Shown in pieces: positions 24,408-32,795 of a stretch of DNA of 64,000 nt (position 1 is its first letter; each line of letters starts with the position of its first letter). A model generated the notes under the pieces. The model was given only the letters and a program-made list of their open reading frames with translations. It did no database searches and had not been told where the DNA came from. A program made the translations under genes and the position numbers. The stretch is from Pseudogulbenkiania subflava DSM 22618 (GTDB taxonomy: Bacteria; Pseudomonadota; Gammaproteobacteria; Burkholderiales; Chromobacteriaceae), in NCBI RefSeq assembly GCF_900177275.1, contig NZ_FXAG01000005.1, positions 124,001 through 188,000 of the forward strand, read 5' to 3'.

Positions 24408-27221
24408 TCAGTAGCTTTTCTGTACGGTAACGCCGATCTGGTCGGGCCCCAGGTTCAAGCCGGTTTGGTAACGCCCTTCGTTGCGTTGCGCTTTCCAGAG
24501 CCAGTGCCCAGCGACGTAACCGATCAACCCGCCGGCAACGGTGTCCGAGAGCCAGTGCTTGCGCTGGGCTGTTCTGCCAAGTGAGGAGGCGGTGGCCACT
24601 CCATAAAGCCAGGGCGCGTCGTATTCTTCGGCAAAGGGTGTTGCCAGAGCGAAAGCCATTGCCGCATGGTTGGATGGGAATGAACTGTCGCTTTTGCTTT
24701 TACCTGCGCTTTGGGTGGCCCAGTGACCACTATCTGGTTCAGGGCGCGAACGGTTCACGGCCTGTTTGATCAGCAGGCTGCTGCCGCCGGCTACCGCCGC
24801 GGATTGCAGGGCGATCAACCCTGTGTTGCTGAATCGGTCGTTGCCCAGCATCATGGCGGCGCCCGCTGCGCCAACGCCCAGCCAAGGGGCAACCGACGAG
24901 AAGGAGTCCCACCCTTTCAGCAGCCTGTTGTCTTTATGGTCGCGGATAAAATTGTCCCAGCGTTTGTCGCTCAGGCTGGCGATGCCGATGGCACCTGCTG
25001 CCAAGAGGCCCCCCTTGAGACTGCCTGGCAGGTCGGGCAAGGCGGAGGCAGAGTCGTCCAACCGCAAGCGAACTCGTGGCCATGGGTTGTAACGTTCGAC
25101 CGGGGGGGCGACACCGGGGTGACTCTGTTCGTCTGCGCGCTCTGCAAAATTGCCCAGCCCGTCAAAGACATTCATGTCCTGGCTCGGGTCTTCCAATATG
25201 GAGTAGAGATCGCCCGGGCTGGTCACCATCTGGCCAACGTCTCGCGTCCAGGGCGAAATCGAGAAGCCCGCCTTGGATTTGGAGTCGAACGTCAACATGG
25301 AAGACAGAGGCAGGGTGAAGAAGATGCCGCGGTCATGGTATGGGGCTGAGGGTGTGCCCGGGGAGGTGATGTCCTTCCCGTCTGTATAGGTGTACCAGGC
25401 GCCAATCTCGACGCCGGATTGAAAGCGTCGTTTAAGCTCAAACCGTACCCCGTTGTCCTTGGCCAGAAAGCGGCCGGCACGTGCCGTGGCGGTCATGCCA
25501 TAGGGCAGTTTGTAGTGCATGGAGGCGAGGGCGGTGACGGTGCTGTACGGCCTGAAACCCAGTCCATCGAAATCACGCTGCTTAAGGGCGTCCACAGCAA
25601 TATCCACTGCCCAGCGCGATGCGGTCGGTGCATAGAGCAGCTGGCCGCCTGCGCCACCATACATTTCTTCATAAATCCCGGCAGAAACGCGGCCATACCA
25701 TTCGGGAGCGGGCTGGTAATACTTGTTGAGCATCAACTGGTACAGCTTGGCCTTGCTTCCGCGCTTGTACTCCGCCACGTCAGAACGCACGTGCGGCAAC
25801 AGGCTGTTGGATGGTTGTTTGACCGCACTGACATCCTCGAGCACAGTGGCTGCAACGGTCGAGTTCAGATACAGGCCCTTCGCCAGGCGCTTGTCGTAAC
25901 TGGCACTCAGGTTGATGTCGTAGTGCAGCGCCCCGCTAGGGTCGTTGAAGTAGAACGAGAGCTTGGGTGCTAGTTTGAAGCGGTTGGATTCGCTGTCTTG
26001 CTGTTTGAGCTGAACAAAGTCGCCGTCTTCAGAAAACAGCACCGACAGGTTTTCATTGTCCTTGAGGCCCGCACCAAGCTCTTTGGCATCGTTTTCTGCC
26101 AAGTCGTCATCGGGGGTCGCCGCTCGGAGCAGGTAAAATTTGCGGAATTCCTCCCGGCTGATTTTTCCGTTGAGATAGTCTTGCAGGCGCTCAAGATTGA
26201 AGAACTCGAACGTAGCAACGGGTAGGTCCGTTTCGGTATAAGTGACCTTGATCGTACGGGTTTCTAGTGGAGCGAACATCAGTGCCGTTCTTACGGCTCG
26301 CCCGACGGCGCGTCCCATGTTGGAGATGCGCGAGTTGCTTAGCTGGAGAGAAAGGGTGCCACGGGTGTATTGCACCTGAACCAGCTTGTAATCTTGCTTT
26401 TCCAGAGCAAGGCGCAGTGCCGACGCATGCGTGGAGTCACTGCGCCACTCCTTATCAGTTGGGCGGGGGCGGGTTTCAGCGTAGGGGGCGGGCTCATAGA
26501 TCTTGGGAACAAACTCTTTCTCGGAAAGAGGGATGTTCACCATGGCATTGATGCTGTTGTGGCTACGCTGGTGTGCTGCCTGCAGTGACAGCCAGCCCCA
26601 GCGGTACTCTACCCCGGTAGCCAGGCCGGGAGAGCGTTCACTGGCAAAGGTCTTGTCCGCATTGAAATCATTGCGGTAATTGTTGTTGTCGTATTCGGCA
26701 ACGAGCGCCCAGTTGGGGAGGCTAGACGGGCGCCAGCGCACGCCGCCAAAAGGCCCGTCGATTCGGCCTTTGCCATAACCGAGTGTGGTTTCCAGCGGCC
26801 CAAAATTCTTGGTGGCGGCGACATAGTGGCCTTTGAACAGCTCGGTGCCAAACAGATCGGTTTTGCCGAATGCAAGGGCAGGGGTCCATTCCCCTTCTTC
26901 AAGCAGTTTCAGCTTCGCATCGAAGACCTTGTCTTTATAGCGGCCATAGCCCCCGCCGTAATTGGCATCCGTAAAGCCTGGAACACCCATCACGCTTACA
27001 TAGCGGGCAGATACTTGCAGAGCCGGCAGCATGGTGACATTGGTCCATAGCGTGCTGTAAGGCCGGTCGAAGCTATAGCCGATGCTCCAGTTGCCATCCT
27101 GCCCGGTCAGGGCATTGGGCATGTTGATATAGCCATCCTGGCCGTTAAGGCTGATAGCGGCTATGGCAGAGCTGCTGGCAATGAGAGAGAAACATCCCCT
27201 CAAAAACTTACAAGAATTCAA
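24408..27221 (-). CDS. YjbH (GfcD)-like outer-membrane protein fused to a PAP2 phosphatase
   Basis: 937 residues. Residues 1-22 look like a signal peptide. Residues about 25-700 match the YjbH/GfcD type (SLNGQDGYINMPNALTGQDGNWSIGYSF; repeated beta-rich FGKTDLFGTELFKGHYVAATKNFG segments). The last about 180 residues form a PAP2 acid-phosphatase domain: K819-x6-RP, SFPSNH at 848-853 and R883-x5-H889-x3-D893. YjbH proteins belong to exopolysaccharide/group 4 capsule operons; PAP2 enzymes often dephosphorylate undecaprenyl pyrophosphate or lipid phosphates. The start is a TTG at 27221 without a clear ribosome site, so the exact N-terminus is uncertain. No frameshift is seen at the join. Confidence 0.8.
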   Translation of the reverse strand: MNSCKFLRGCFSLIASSSAIAAISLNGQDGYINMPNALTGQDGNWSIGYSFDRPYSTLWTNVTMLPALQVSARYVSVMGVPGFTDANYGGGYGRYKDKVFDAKLKLLEEGEWTPALAFGKTDLFGTELFKGHYVAATKNFGPLETTLGYGKGRIDGPFGGVRWRPSSLPNWALVAEYDNNNYRNDFNADKTFASERSPGLATGVEYRWGWLSLQAAHQRSHNSINAMVNIPLSEKEFVPKIYEPAPYAETRPRPTDKEWRSDSTHASALRLALEKQDYKLVQVQYTRGTLSLQLSNSRISNMGRAVGRAVRTALMFAPLETRTIKVTYTETDLPVATFEFFNLERLQDYLNGKISREEFRKFYLLRAATPDDDLAENDAKELGAGLKDNENLSVLFSEDGDFVQLKQQDSESNRFKLAPKLSFYFNDPSGALHYDINLSASYDKRLAKGLYLNSTVAATVLEDVSAVKQPSNSLLPHVRSDVAEYKRGSKAKLYQLMLNKYYQPAPEWYGRVSAGIYEEMYGGAGGQLLYAPTASRWAVDIAVDALKQRDFDGLGFRPYSTVTALASMHYKLPYGMTATARAGRFLAKDNGVRFELKRRFQSGVEIGAWYTYTDGKDITSPGTPSAPYHDRGIFFTLPLSSMLTFDSKSKAGFSISPWTRDVGQMVTSPGDLYSILEDPSQDMNVFDGLGNFAERADEQSHPGVAPPVERYNPWPRVRLRLDDSASALPDLPGSLKGGLLAAGAIGIASLSDKRWDNFIRDHKDNRLLKGWDSFSSVAPWLGVGAAGAAMMLGNDRFSNTGLIALQSAAVAGGSSLLIKQAVNRSRPEPDSGHWATQSAGKSKSDSSFPSNHAAMAFALATPFAEEYDAPWLYGVATASSLGRTAQRKHWLSDTVAGGLIGYVAGHWLWKAQRNEGRYQTGLNLGPDQIGVTVQKSY

Positions 27222-27251
27222 CTTGGATACGCTGTATTTTTATGGGCAATC

Positions 27252-27272
27252 AAAAAGCCACCGAAGTGGCTT
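27252..27272 (-). terminator. Hairpin terminator between the GfcA-like gene and the YjbH-PAP2 gene
   Basis: Reading the - strand, AAGCCAC-TTCG-GTGGCTT is a 7-bp perfect stem with a UUCG tetraloop, followed by TTTTT. It lies 26 bases past the GfcA-like stop, so most transcripts probably end here and the downstream export genes receive read-through. Confidence 0.85.
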
Positions 27273-27297
27273 GAAAGAGCACGTTGCCGAGGGGCAA

Positions 27298-27588
27298 TCA
27301 GTTGCTATGCGAAGTCGCCGAGTGAGAGGTGGCGGAGTTCGAGTTCGAAGTAGCCGCAACAACACCAGCTACCGCAGCACCGATTGCAGCAATTGTTCCG
27401 ACGGAGAGGCCAGCAACCCCCGCCGTTGCGCCAACGCCAGCAGCGCCTGCACTACCCGCTGCACCCGCTGTAGTGCCCGCGCCAGCAGTGGTGGAACCTT
27501 GGACACTGGCGCCGATCGGGGCGACATCCGCGAATGCCGGGCTGGCAAGTGCAGCGGTCAGTGCGGCAAGAACAAATGCATGTTTCAT
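27298..27588 (-). CDS. Small secreted Ala/Gly/Ser/Thr-rich protein, GfcA/YjbE-like
   Basis: 96 residues from ATG 27588 with a strong AAGGAG site. The N-terminus MKHAFVLAALTAALASPAFADV is a clear signal peptide (cleavage after AFA). The rest is low complexity: many Ala, Gly, Thr and Val, one hydrophobic stretch (GLSVGTIAAIGAAVAGVVAA, about residues 60-80) and a Ser/Asn/His-rich tail with an SATSHSATSHS repeat. This layout and its position in front of a yjbH gene resemble GfcA/YjbE, the first gene of exopolysaccharide and group 4 capsule operons. Function of that family is not well known. Confidence 0.65.
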   Translation of the reverse strand: MKHAFVLAALTAALASPAFADVAPIGASVQGSTTAGAGTTAGAAGSAGAAGVGATAGVAGLSVGTIAAIGAAVAGVVAATSNSNSATSHSATSHSN

Positions 27589-27633
27589 TGTTAACTCCTT
27601 ATTGAAGAGTGCATAGGACAGTAGCCTTTGCAT

Positions 27634-27664
27634 AGTGTAAATTAGTCATCTTGCATGTTGCAAG
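27634..27664 (-). promoter_or_regulatory. Candidate promoter with palindromic operator for the capsule export operon
   Basis: On the - strand TTGCAA (27658-27663) and TACACT (27634-27639) are spaced by 18 bases, about 45 bases before the GfcA-like start. The -35 box sits inside a perfect inverted repeat, CTTGCA-TGT-TGCAAG (27650-27664), a plausible repressor site. Confidence 0.45.
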
Positions 27665-28168
27665 ACATTGGCAAGTTACACGTGGCTTTGCATGTTGATT
27701 TTTATGAATTTTTGATATTTTAATGATGTTGACATTTATTTTTGAGATGGGTTGCACATTCTGGCATGGTATGGGCTAGCGCAGAGGGGCGAACCAAAGT
27801 GCCAAGCAAGCTTGGTATGCCAAGTGCCATGTTGATGAACTAGCTTGAGCCGCTGGAGAAGCGCTCGACTAGGTTTCCCGCCTTGTGGCAATGATGGTCA
27901 ACTGGGCAAGGAGTTGACGGGTTTGACGATGACAACGTGTCGGAATCGCTGCGTGTGGCCCAGTGGCAGCTTGGGCTGAAGTTGACGATGGTAGACTGTT
28001 ACCGCCGTGCCGTTGATGGACTTCTGGACGGTATGCATAACAGGTTGATCTCCGCCCAAAGGGCGGATGTGTGGCACATCCGGGGTGATCAAAATTGGAT
28101 GCCGATCCCCCGGAAATCTGGTCACTTTGGCACGCTGTTTTCCATCCCTGTTATTCGTGAGCCACTTG
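27665..28168. other. Gene-free spacer with possible mobile-element remnant
   Basis: Bases 27665-27770 are AT-rich and belong to the capsule operon's upstream region. From about 27780 to 28168 GC rises, frames are short and no gene is convincing. The stretch around 28083-28145 (GATCAAAATTGGATGCCGAT, then a GTCACTTT run) reminds me of non-coding ends of IS21-family elements, but no transposase is present. I treat it as decayed DNA. Confidence 0.4.
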
Positions 28169-29305
28169 TCATTTGAGCGCGAGACGGGTGGGTTGCTGCC
28201 TCGGCGTTACAAGAGCAACGTTGCGCATCACGTCCTTTCCTAGCACCAGGCGTATGTCTGTGCTGGTTCTCAGATCGTTCTTTTCCTTGATCATCGGCTT
28301 GACCGGCAGGCTGGCGCTGAGTCTTTCCGCTTCGGGTGCAAAGCCTTGTCGGTATTCCACCAGCGTTACCGATTGCTGGAAGGGTTTCTGGTTGGTGAGA
28401 CGAGCTTTGGCGAAGCCTTGATTGGCAAGCACATAGCCGACTCGCTTCGCCATTCCGGTTACACCATTTCCATTCGACACCTCAAAACGCGGAAGGGGGT
28501 GAGTCATTGTGGCCTGCGTTGTTTCTTTTAAGGCTAATACGGCGGCTGGCGCATTCTTTTCCTGTTGCGACGCATGGCGGTCAGTGCCCGGAGGCTCAAT
28601 GGCCGTTTTTTGCACGGAATGCCCTTCCGCTGTAGTGAAAGGTACGGGCGATGATGTCGGCGGTGGAGCACTGGGCAGAGGTGTTGCGACTGCGACTACG
28701 TTTTCCTGCTGTTTCGGATCGACCACTTTCTCCGTGGCTGCGCCAACTGAGGTCTCGGCTGCGGGGGCTTGAGCGGCTTGTGGCGTGCCGGCCAGCAGCG
28801 TAGCCGGTTTAGTTTGCTCTCTCCCTCCCAGCTTGGCCATGGTCAGGTTGCGGTTGTTGACGATTTTGAGGTCGGAGGGGTTTAGTGCCACCGCTTTCTC
28901 GTAGATGGCGGCGGCTTCGGCATAGCGGCCTTGCAGATAGAAGGTGTAGCCAAGATTGTTGAGGAAATGAGGGCTGCTTGGGGACGTGGCCAGTGCGTTT
29001 TGAAATTCGGCGATGGCCATGTCGTAGCGGCCTTGTGCCGCATATAACGCCCCCAGTGCATTGTGGGCCTCGGCATATTGGCTATCCAGGGCGAGAGCTT
29101 TCTGAAAAGCCGGAATAGCCTTGTCGGTCCGGTTCTGACCCTGGTAGTAGCGGCCGAGTTGATAATACGCAGCAGGGCTATCATTAGAGTTGCTTACCCG
29201 CATCAATGGCTGCATTTCCCATGCTTGTTTTGGCGGGGTGGATTCGCAGCTTTGCAGAAGCGGCACGAGACATAACAATGGCAACGTCAGATGCTTTGTT
29301 TTCAT
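28169..29305 (-). CDS. tadD: TadD-like lipoprotein with TPR repeats and LytR_C domain
   Basis: 378 residues from ATG 29305 (MKTKHLTLPLLCLVPLLQSC), a lipoprotein signal with lipobox LQSC. Residues about 45-150 hold three TPR repeats (AAYYQLGRYYQGQNRTDKAI; AEAHNALGALYAAQGRYDMAI; PHFLNNLGYTFYLQGRYAEAA). A Pro/Ala-rich linker (160-270) leads to a LytR C-terminal-type domain (about 272-345, FEVSNGNGVTGMAKRVGYVLANQGF). TadD proteins help the Flp secretin assemble. It is the last gene of the tad operon, about 45 bases after tadC. Confidence 0.85.
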   Translation of the reverse strand: MKTKHLTLPLLCLVPLLQSCESTPPKQAWEMQPLMRVSNSNDSPAAYYQLGRYYQGQNRTDKAIPAFQKALALDSQYAEAHNALGALYAAQGRYDMAIAEFQNALATSPSSPHFLNNLGYTFYLQGRYAEAAAIYEKAVALNPSDLKIVNNRNLTMAKLGGREQTKPATLLAGTPQAAQAPAAETSVGAATEKVVDPKQQENVVAVATPLPSAPPPTSSPVPFTTAEGHSVQKTAIEPPGTDRHASQQEKNAPAAVLALKETTQATMTHPLPRFEVSNGNGVTGMAKRVGYVLANQGFAKARLTNQKPFQQSVTLVEYRQGFAPEAERLSASLPVKPMIKEKNDLRTSTDIRLVLGKDVMRNVALVTPRQQPTRLALK

Positions 29306-29351
29306 GATCAGGTCTTCCATGGCGACTGTCTATCAAGTCATGCAAAATGAC

Positions 29352-30296
29352 TTATTGCCCGCCGCCCATTGTGGGAAGCAGCACACGGTAAATCTGGATA
29401 AAGGCTGGCCCGAGCAAGACCAGAAGCAGGGCCGGGAAGATGCAGAAAATCAGAGGGAACAGCAGTTTTAGTGGAATCTTTGCCGCTGTTTCTTCTGCAC
29501 GCAGGCGGCGCTTGGTGCGAAGGTCGTCGGCATGCACGCGCAGTGATTCGCCGATGCTGGTGCCAAAGCGGTCTGATTGAATCAGCATGGCAACCAGGGT
29601 GTCCACTTCTTGTACCCCCGTACGCATGGCCAGATTACGCAGGGCTCTTTCCTTGGTGCTGCCGGCGCGCAACTCAAGGTTCACCAAGTGAAGTTCGTCG
29701 GCAAGAATAGGGCTCTTGATGCGCATTTCTTCCCCCACCTTGAGTAAAGCGGCATCGAGCCCCAAGCCAGCCTCGACACAGACCAGCAGAAGGTCGATGG
29801 CATCCGGGAAGTTGTTGAAAATCTCGCGCTGACGGTTTTCGATACGACGGGAGAGAAGGATATTGGGCAGGTAGTAACCAATCCCTGCGGCAAGGAGCAT
29901 GAACAGCAGGAAATTGGTGCCGTCCTGATGCCCACCGGTCAGTCCCAGGTAGAGAAACAGAATGGTGGGAAACAGCAGCGCGAGAAAGGTCTTGGCGCCG
30001 AAGAACAGTGGCACGGCGGACGGGCCGCGGTAACCCGCGTTCATGAAGCGAATACGAATGGGGGAGGTTTCCCATCCTTCTGCGGGAACCGAGAGCTTGG
30101 CGAGTGGAGTCGCGATCTTGATTGCCTTGGCAACCCAGGCCGACGAGTTATCCGAATCGATGGGGGTTTCCGTTTCGGAAATCTTGTCCAGACGTGCTTT
30201 GACGCGGTTGGGTGCAATCTGCAGCGAAATGGTCAGCACAACGCCAAAGACCGCCACAAAAATGATGCCCAGATAAATCCACTGCGAGGTGTTCAT
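29352..30296 (-). CDS. tadC: Flp pilus assembly inner-membrane protein TadC
   Basis: 314 residues, GspF/TadC family with one N-terminal and three further membrane segments. Typical blocks: LPNILLSRRIENRQREIFNNFPDAIDLLLVCVEAGLGLDAALLKVGEEM, then GTSIGESLRVHADDLRTKRRLRAEETAAKIPLKLLFPLIFCIFPALLLVLLGPA. With TadB it forms the membrane platform on which TadA drives Flp assembly. It follows tadB by 35 bases. Confidence 0.93.
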   Translation of the reverse strand: MNTSQWIYLGIIFVAVFGVVLTISLQIAPNRVKARLDKISETETPIDSDNSSAWVAKAIKIATPLAKLSVPAEGWETSPIRIRFMNAGYRGPSAVPLFFGAKTFLALLFPTILFLYLGLTGGHQDGTNFLLFMLLAAGIGYYLPNILLSRRIENRQREIFNNFPDAIDLLLVCVEAGLGLDAALLKVGEEMRIKSPILADELHLVNLELRAGSTKERALRNLAMRTGVQEVDTLVAMLIQSDRFGTSIGESLRVHADDLRTKRRLRAEETAAKIPLKLLFPLIFCIFPALLLVLLGPAFIQIYRVLLPTMGGGQ

Positions 30297-30331
30297 CTCG
30301 TTTCCCTCTCAATGTGTTGTGCGGCCGATGA

Positions 30332-31306
30332 TCAAACCTGAATCTTGATGATCTTGCGCATCCAGACGATACCGGCCAGCATCATGCCGCCGATACCTAC
30401 CACCATCATCAAGCCCGTTTGGTCTTCCCAGAGTACCTTCATGAAGTCTGGGTTGAGCAAGTGGATGATGAGTGCCACAGCAAAGGGCAGGATGGTCAGA
30501 ATCCAGGCCGAAAGTTTGCCTTCGGCGGCGAGAACCCTGATCGTGCCGTAAAGCTTGAGCCGTGCGCGAATCAGCGCACTGATATTGCCAAGCAGTTCAG
30601 CCAGGTTGCCGCCGGTTTCGCGTTGAATCAGCACGGCGATCACCATGTAGCGAAGGTCTGTACTCGGGATGCGGGTCGCCAGGTTCATCATGGCCTCTTG
30701 AAGTGAGAAGCCATAATTCACTTCATCGAACGTGGTGCGGAACTCGCCGGCGATCGGGTCGGACATTTCGTCCCCAATCATCTTCAGCGACTGCGGCAAG
30801 GCATGGCCGGCACGCAGGGCGCGGCACATCAGGTCGATGGCATCGGGTAACTGCTCTTCGAACTTTACCAGGCGCTTATGACGGAAACGCATCACCACCA
30901 TCCAGGGGATGGTGGCACCAGCCAAACCGATGAGAACGTTAACGAGGAGAGGAAGTGGCAGGAGCTGCAACAGGAAAAAGGTAGCCAGGCCACATGCCAG
31001 TGTCAGGCCGAGAAAAGTGCCGACCTTCAGCTTGAGGCCAGACTGCAAGAGAATCCGATCCAGTTGATGCGCGCGCGGGATGCCGAGCAGAAATCGCTGA
31101 ACGATCTTGGTGTCGCTGAGCAGCCGCTCTTTCATCAGGTTCATCGACTCGCTGTGGTGGGCGCCGGCCGACATGGCTTGCAGGCGTCGCTCGATACGCG
31201 TCGCCTCCGGTCCTTTGTAGGTGTTCCAGGTGAGATAAGCGCCTTCCAGCAGGAAGACCACGGCGATGAAAATCAGGACGATGAGTATCGCGAAGGTGGT
31301 GTCCAT
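30332..31306 (-). CDS. tadB: Flp pilus assembly inner-membrane protein TadB
   Basis: 324 residues of the GspF family: LVKFEEQLPDAIDLMCRALRAGHALPQSLKMIGDEM in the middle and AVLIQRETGGNLAELLGNISALIRARLKLYGTIRVLAAEGKLSAWIL near the end, with four membrane segments. It partners TadC. The start lies 8 bases after the tadA stop, in one operon. Confidence 0.93.
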   Translation of the reverse strand: MDTTFAILIVLIFIAVVFLLEGAYLTWNTYKGPEATRIERRLQAMSAGAHHSESMNLMKERLLSDTKIVQRFLLGIPRAHQLDRILLQSGLKLKVGTFLGLTLACGLATFFLLQLLPLPLLVNVLIGLAGATIPWMVVMRFRHKRLVKFEEQLPDAIDLMCRALRAGHALPQSLKMIGDEMSDPIAGEFRTTFDEVNYGFSLQEAMMNLATRIPSTDLRYMVIAVLIQRETGGNLAELLGNISALIRARLKLYGTIRVLAAEGKLSAWILTILPFAVALIIHLLNPDFMKVLWEDQTGLMMVVGIGGMMLAGIVWMRKIIKIQV

Positions 31307-31314
31307 GTCTGCAC

Positions 31315-32673
31315 CTATTCGAAGCGTTTATTGGGGTCGAACAGCGCGTCGGAGATGTCTACACCGTGCGTTCTGAGTCGGTCGATGAATTTGGGTCGAA
31401 CGCCTGTGGAGCAGAAGTACCCTTGCACCGCGCCATCCGTGCCGATGCCGGTCTGAACATAATGGAACAGTTCCTGCATGGTGATGACGTCGCCCTCGGT
31501 GCCGGTGATTTCCTGAATGCTCACCACTTTGCGTTTACCGTCCGTCAGGCGGGCGATCTGGATGATGACGCTGATGGCGGAGCTGATCTGTTGGCGGATG
31601 ACCTTGGGCGGCAGATTCATGCCGGCCATGCCGACCATGTTCTCCAGCCGGGTAATGGCATCGCGAGGCGTATTGGCGTGGATGGTCGCCATGGAGCCTT
31701 CGTGCCCGGTGTTCATGGCCTGGAGCATGTCCAGTGCTTCCGCCCCGCGCACCTCGCCGAGGATGATCCGGTCCGGTCGCATGCGCAGACTGTTGCGTAC
31801 CAGGGCGCGCTGGGGTACTTCGCCTCGCCCTTCGATATTGGGTGGGCGTGTTTCCAGCCGGATTATATGTGGCTGTTGCAGTTGAAGTTCGGCGGCGTCT
31901 TCAATAGTGATGATGCGCTCAACTTCAGGAATGAAGCCGGAAAGAATGTTGAGCATGGTGGTCTTGCCGCTGCCCGTTCCGCCCGAAATCAGCATGTTCA
32001 TCTTGGCCTTGGCCAACCCCTTCAGTACCGTGGCCATGTCCGGGGTCAAGCTCTTGTATTCAATGATGTCGTCCATGCGCAAGGGCACAGCAGAGAAACG
32101 GCGGATCGACATGATCGGGCCATCGATGGCCAGGGGCGGGATGATGGCGTTGACCCGCGAGCCATCCGGGAGGCGAGCGTCGACCATCGGGCTGGATTCG
32201 TCGACACGTCGGCCGACGCGCGACACGATCTTGTCGATGATCTTCATGAGGTGGGCGTCGTCATTGAAGCGGATGTCGGTCAGCTCCAGTTTGCCGCGCC
32301 GTTCGATATAGATTTGCTGGTAGGTGTTGACCAGAATATCGGAAATGGTGGGGTCGGCGAGCAAGGGTTCCAGGGGGCCCAGGCCCAGCATTTCATGCTG
32401 GATGTCCCGTACCAGATTGCGCCGCTCCGTCTCGTTGAGTGCGGTGTTTTCTTCACTCAACAAACGCTCTACCAGGATTTTTAGCTCGTCCTTCAAACGG
32501 TCTGGGGTCAGGCTTTCCATGACGGTCAGGTCCACCCGGTCCAGCAGCTTTTGGTGGATACGCGCCTTCAGGTCATGGTAAGTCTCATAACCCAGGCCTG
32601 CTGCCGATTTGACGATGTTTTGCAGCGCTTCGGGTGGGGTGTGCAGCGATTCGAGCCGGTCTCGCAAGGACAT
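31315..32673 (-). CDS. tadA: Flp pilus assembly ATPase TadA (CpaF)
   Basis: 452 residues, GspE/VirB11-like secretion ATPase of the CpaF subgroup. Visible in order: the N-terminal domain [34 protein letters not shown], Walker [17 protein letters not shown] near residue 230, the Asp box and [33 protein letters not shown], the histidine box. It powers Flp extension from the cytoplasm. The usual C-terminal end is intact. An empty 122-base gap separates it from tadZ. Confidence 0.95.
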   Translation of the reverse strand: MSLRDRLESLHTPPEALQNIVKSAAGLGYETYHDLKARIHQKLLDRVDLTVMESLTPDRLKDELKILVERLLSEENTALNETERRNLVRDIQHEMLGLGPLEPLLADPTISDILVNTYQQIYIERRGKLELTDIRFNDDAHLMKIIDKIVSRVGRRVDESSPMVDARLPDGSRVNAIIPPLAIDGPIMSIRRFSAVPLRMDDIIEYKSLTPDMATVLKGLAKAKMNMLISGGTGSGKTTMLNILSGFIPEVERIITIEDAAELQLQQPHIIRLETRPPNIEGRGEVPQRALVRNSLRMRPDRIILGEVRGAEALDMLQAMNTGHEGSMATIHANTPRDAITRLENMVGMAGMNLPPKVIRQQISSAISVIIQIARLTDGKRKVVSIQEITGTEGDVITMQELFHYVQTGIGTDGAVQGYFCSTGVRPKFIDRLRTHGVDISDALFDPNKRFE

Positions 32674-32795
32674 GATGATTACCCCTCTACATGTGATCAG
32701 GCGACAGGGAGCAAAACAAGAATCCAGTCAGCTGATGCGGTGGTTGCAGTGAAAATGCCATGCTCGTTTGCAGATATCGGCCCATGCCGGACCCG

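Noticed and set aside
27990-28010. ops/JUMPStart-like RfaH element upstream of the capsule operon
   Set aside because: The - strand reads GGCGGTAACA rather than GGCGGTAG, and it lies about 400 bases before the first gene with no other JUMPStart sequence.
27937-28176. Small + strand frame of 79 residues in the spacer before the tad operon
   Set aside because: No ribosome site, no homology I recognise, and it lies in a stretch with other signs of decay.
31366-32484. 372-residue open frame on the + strand opposite tadA
   Set aside because: Antisense to a textbook secretion ATPase; sequence rich in His, Asp and Gly with no family match; no ribosome site or promoter.
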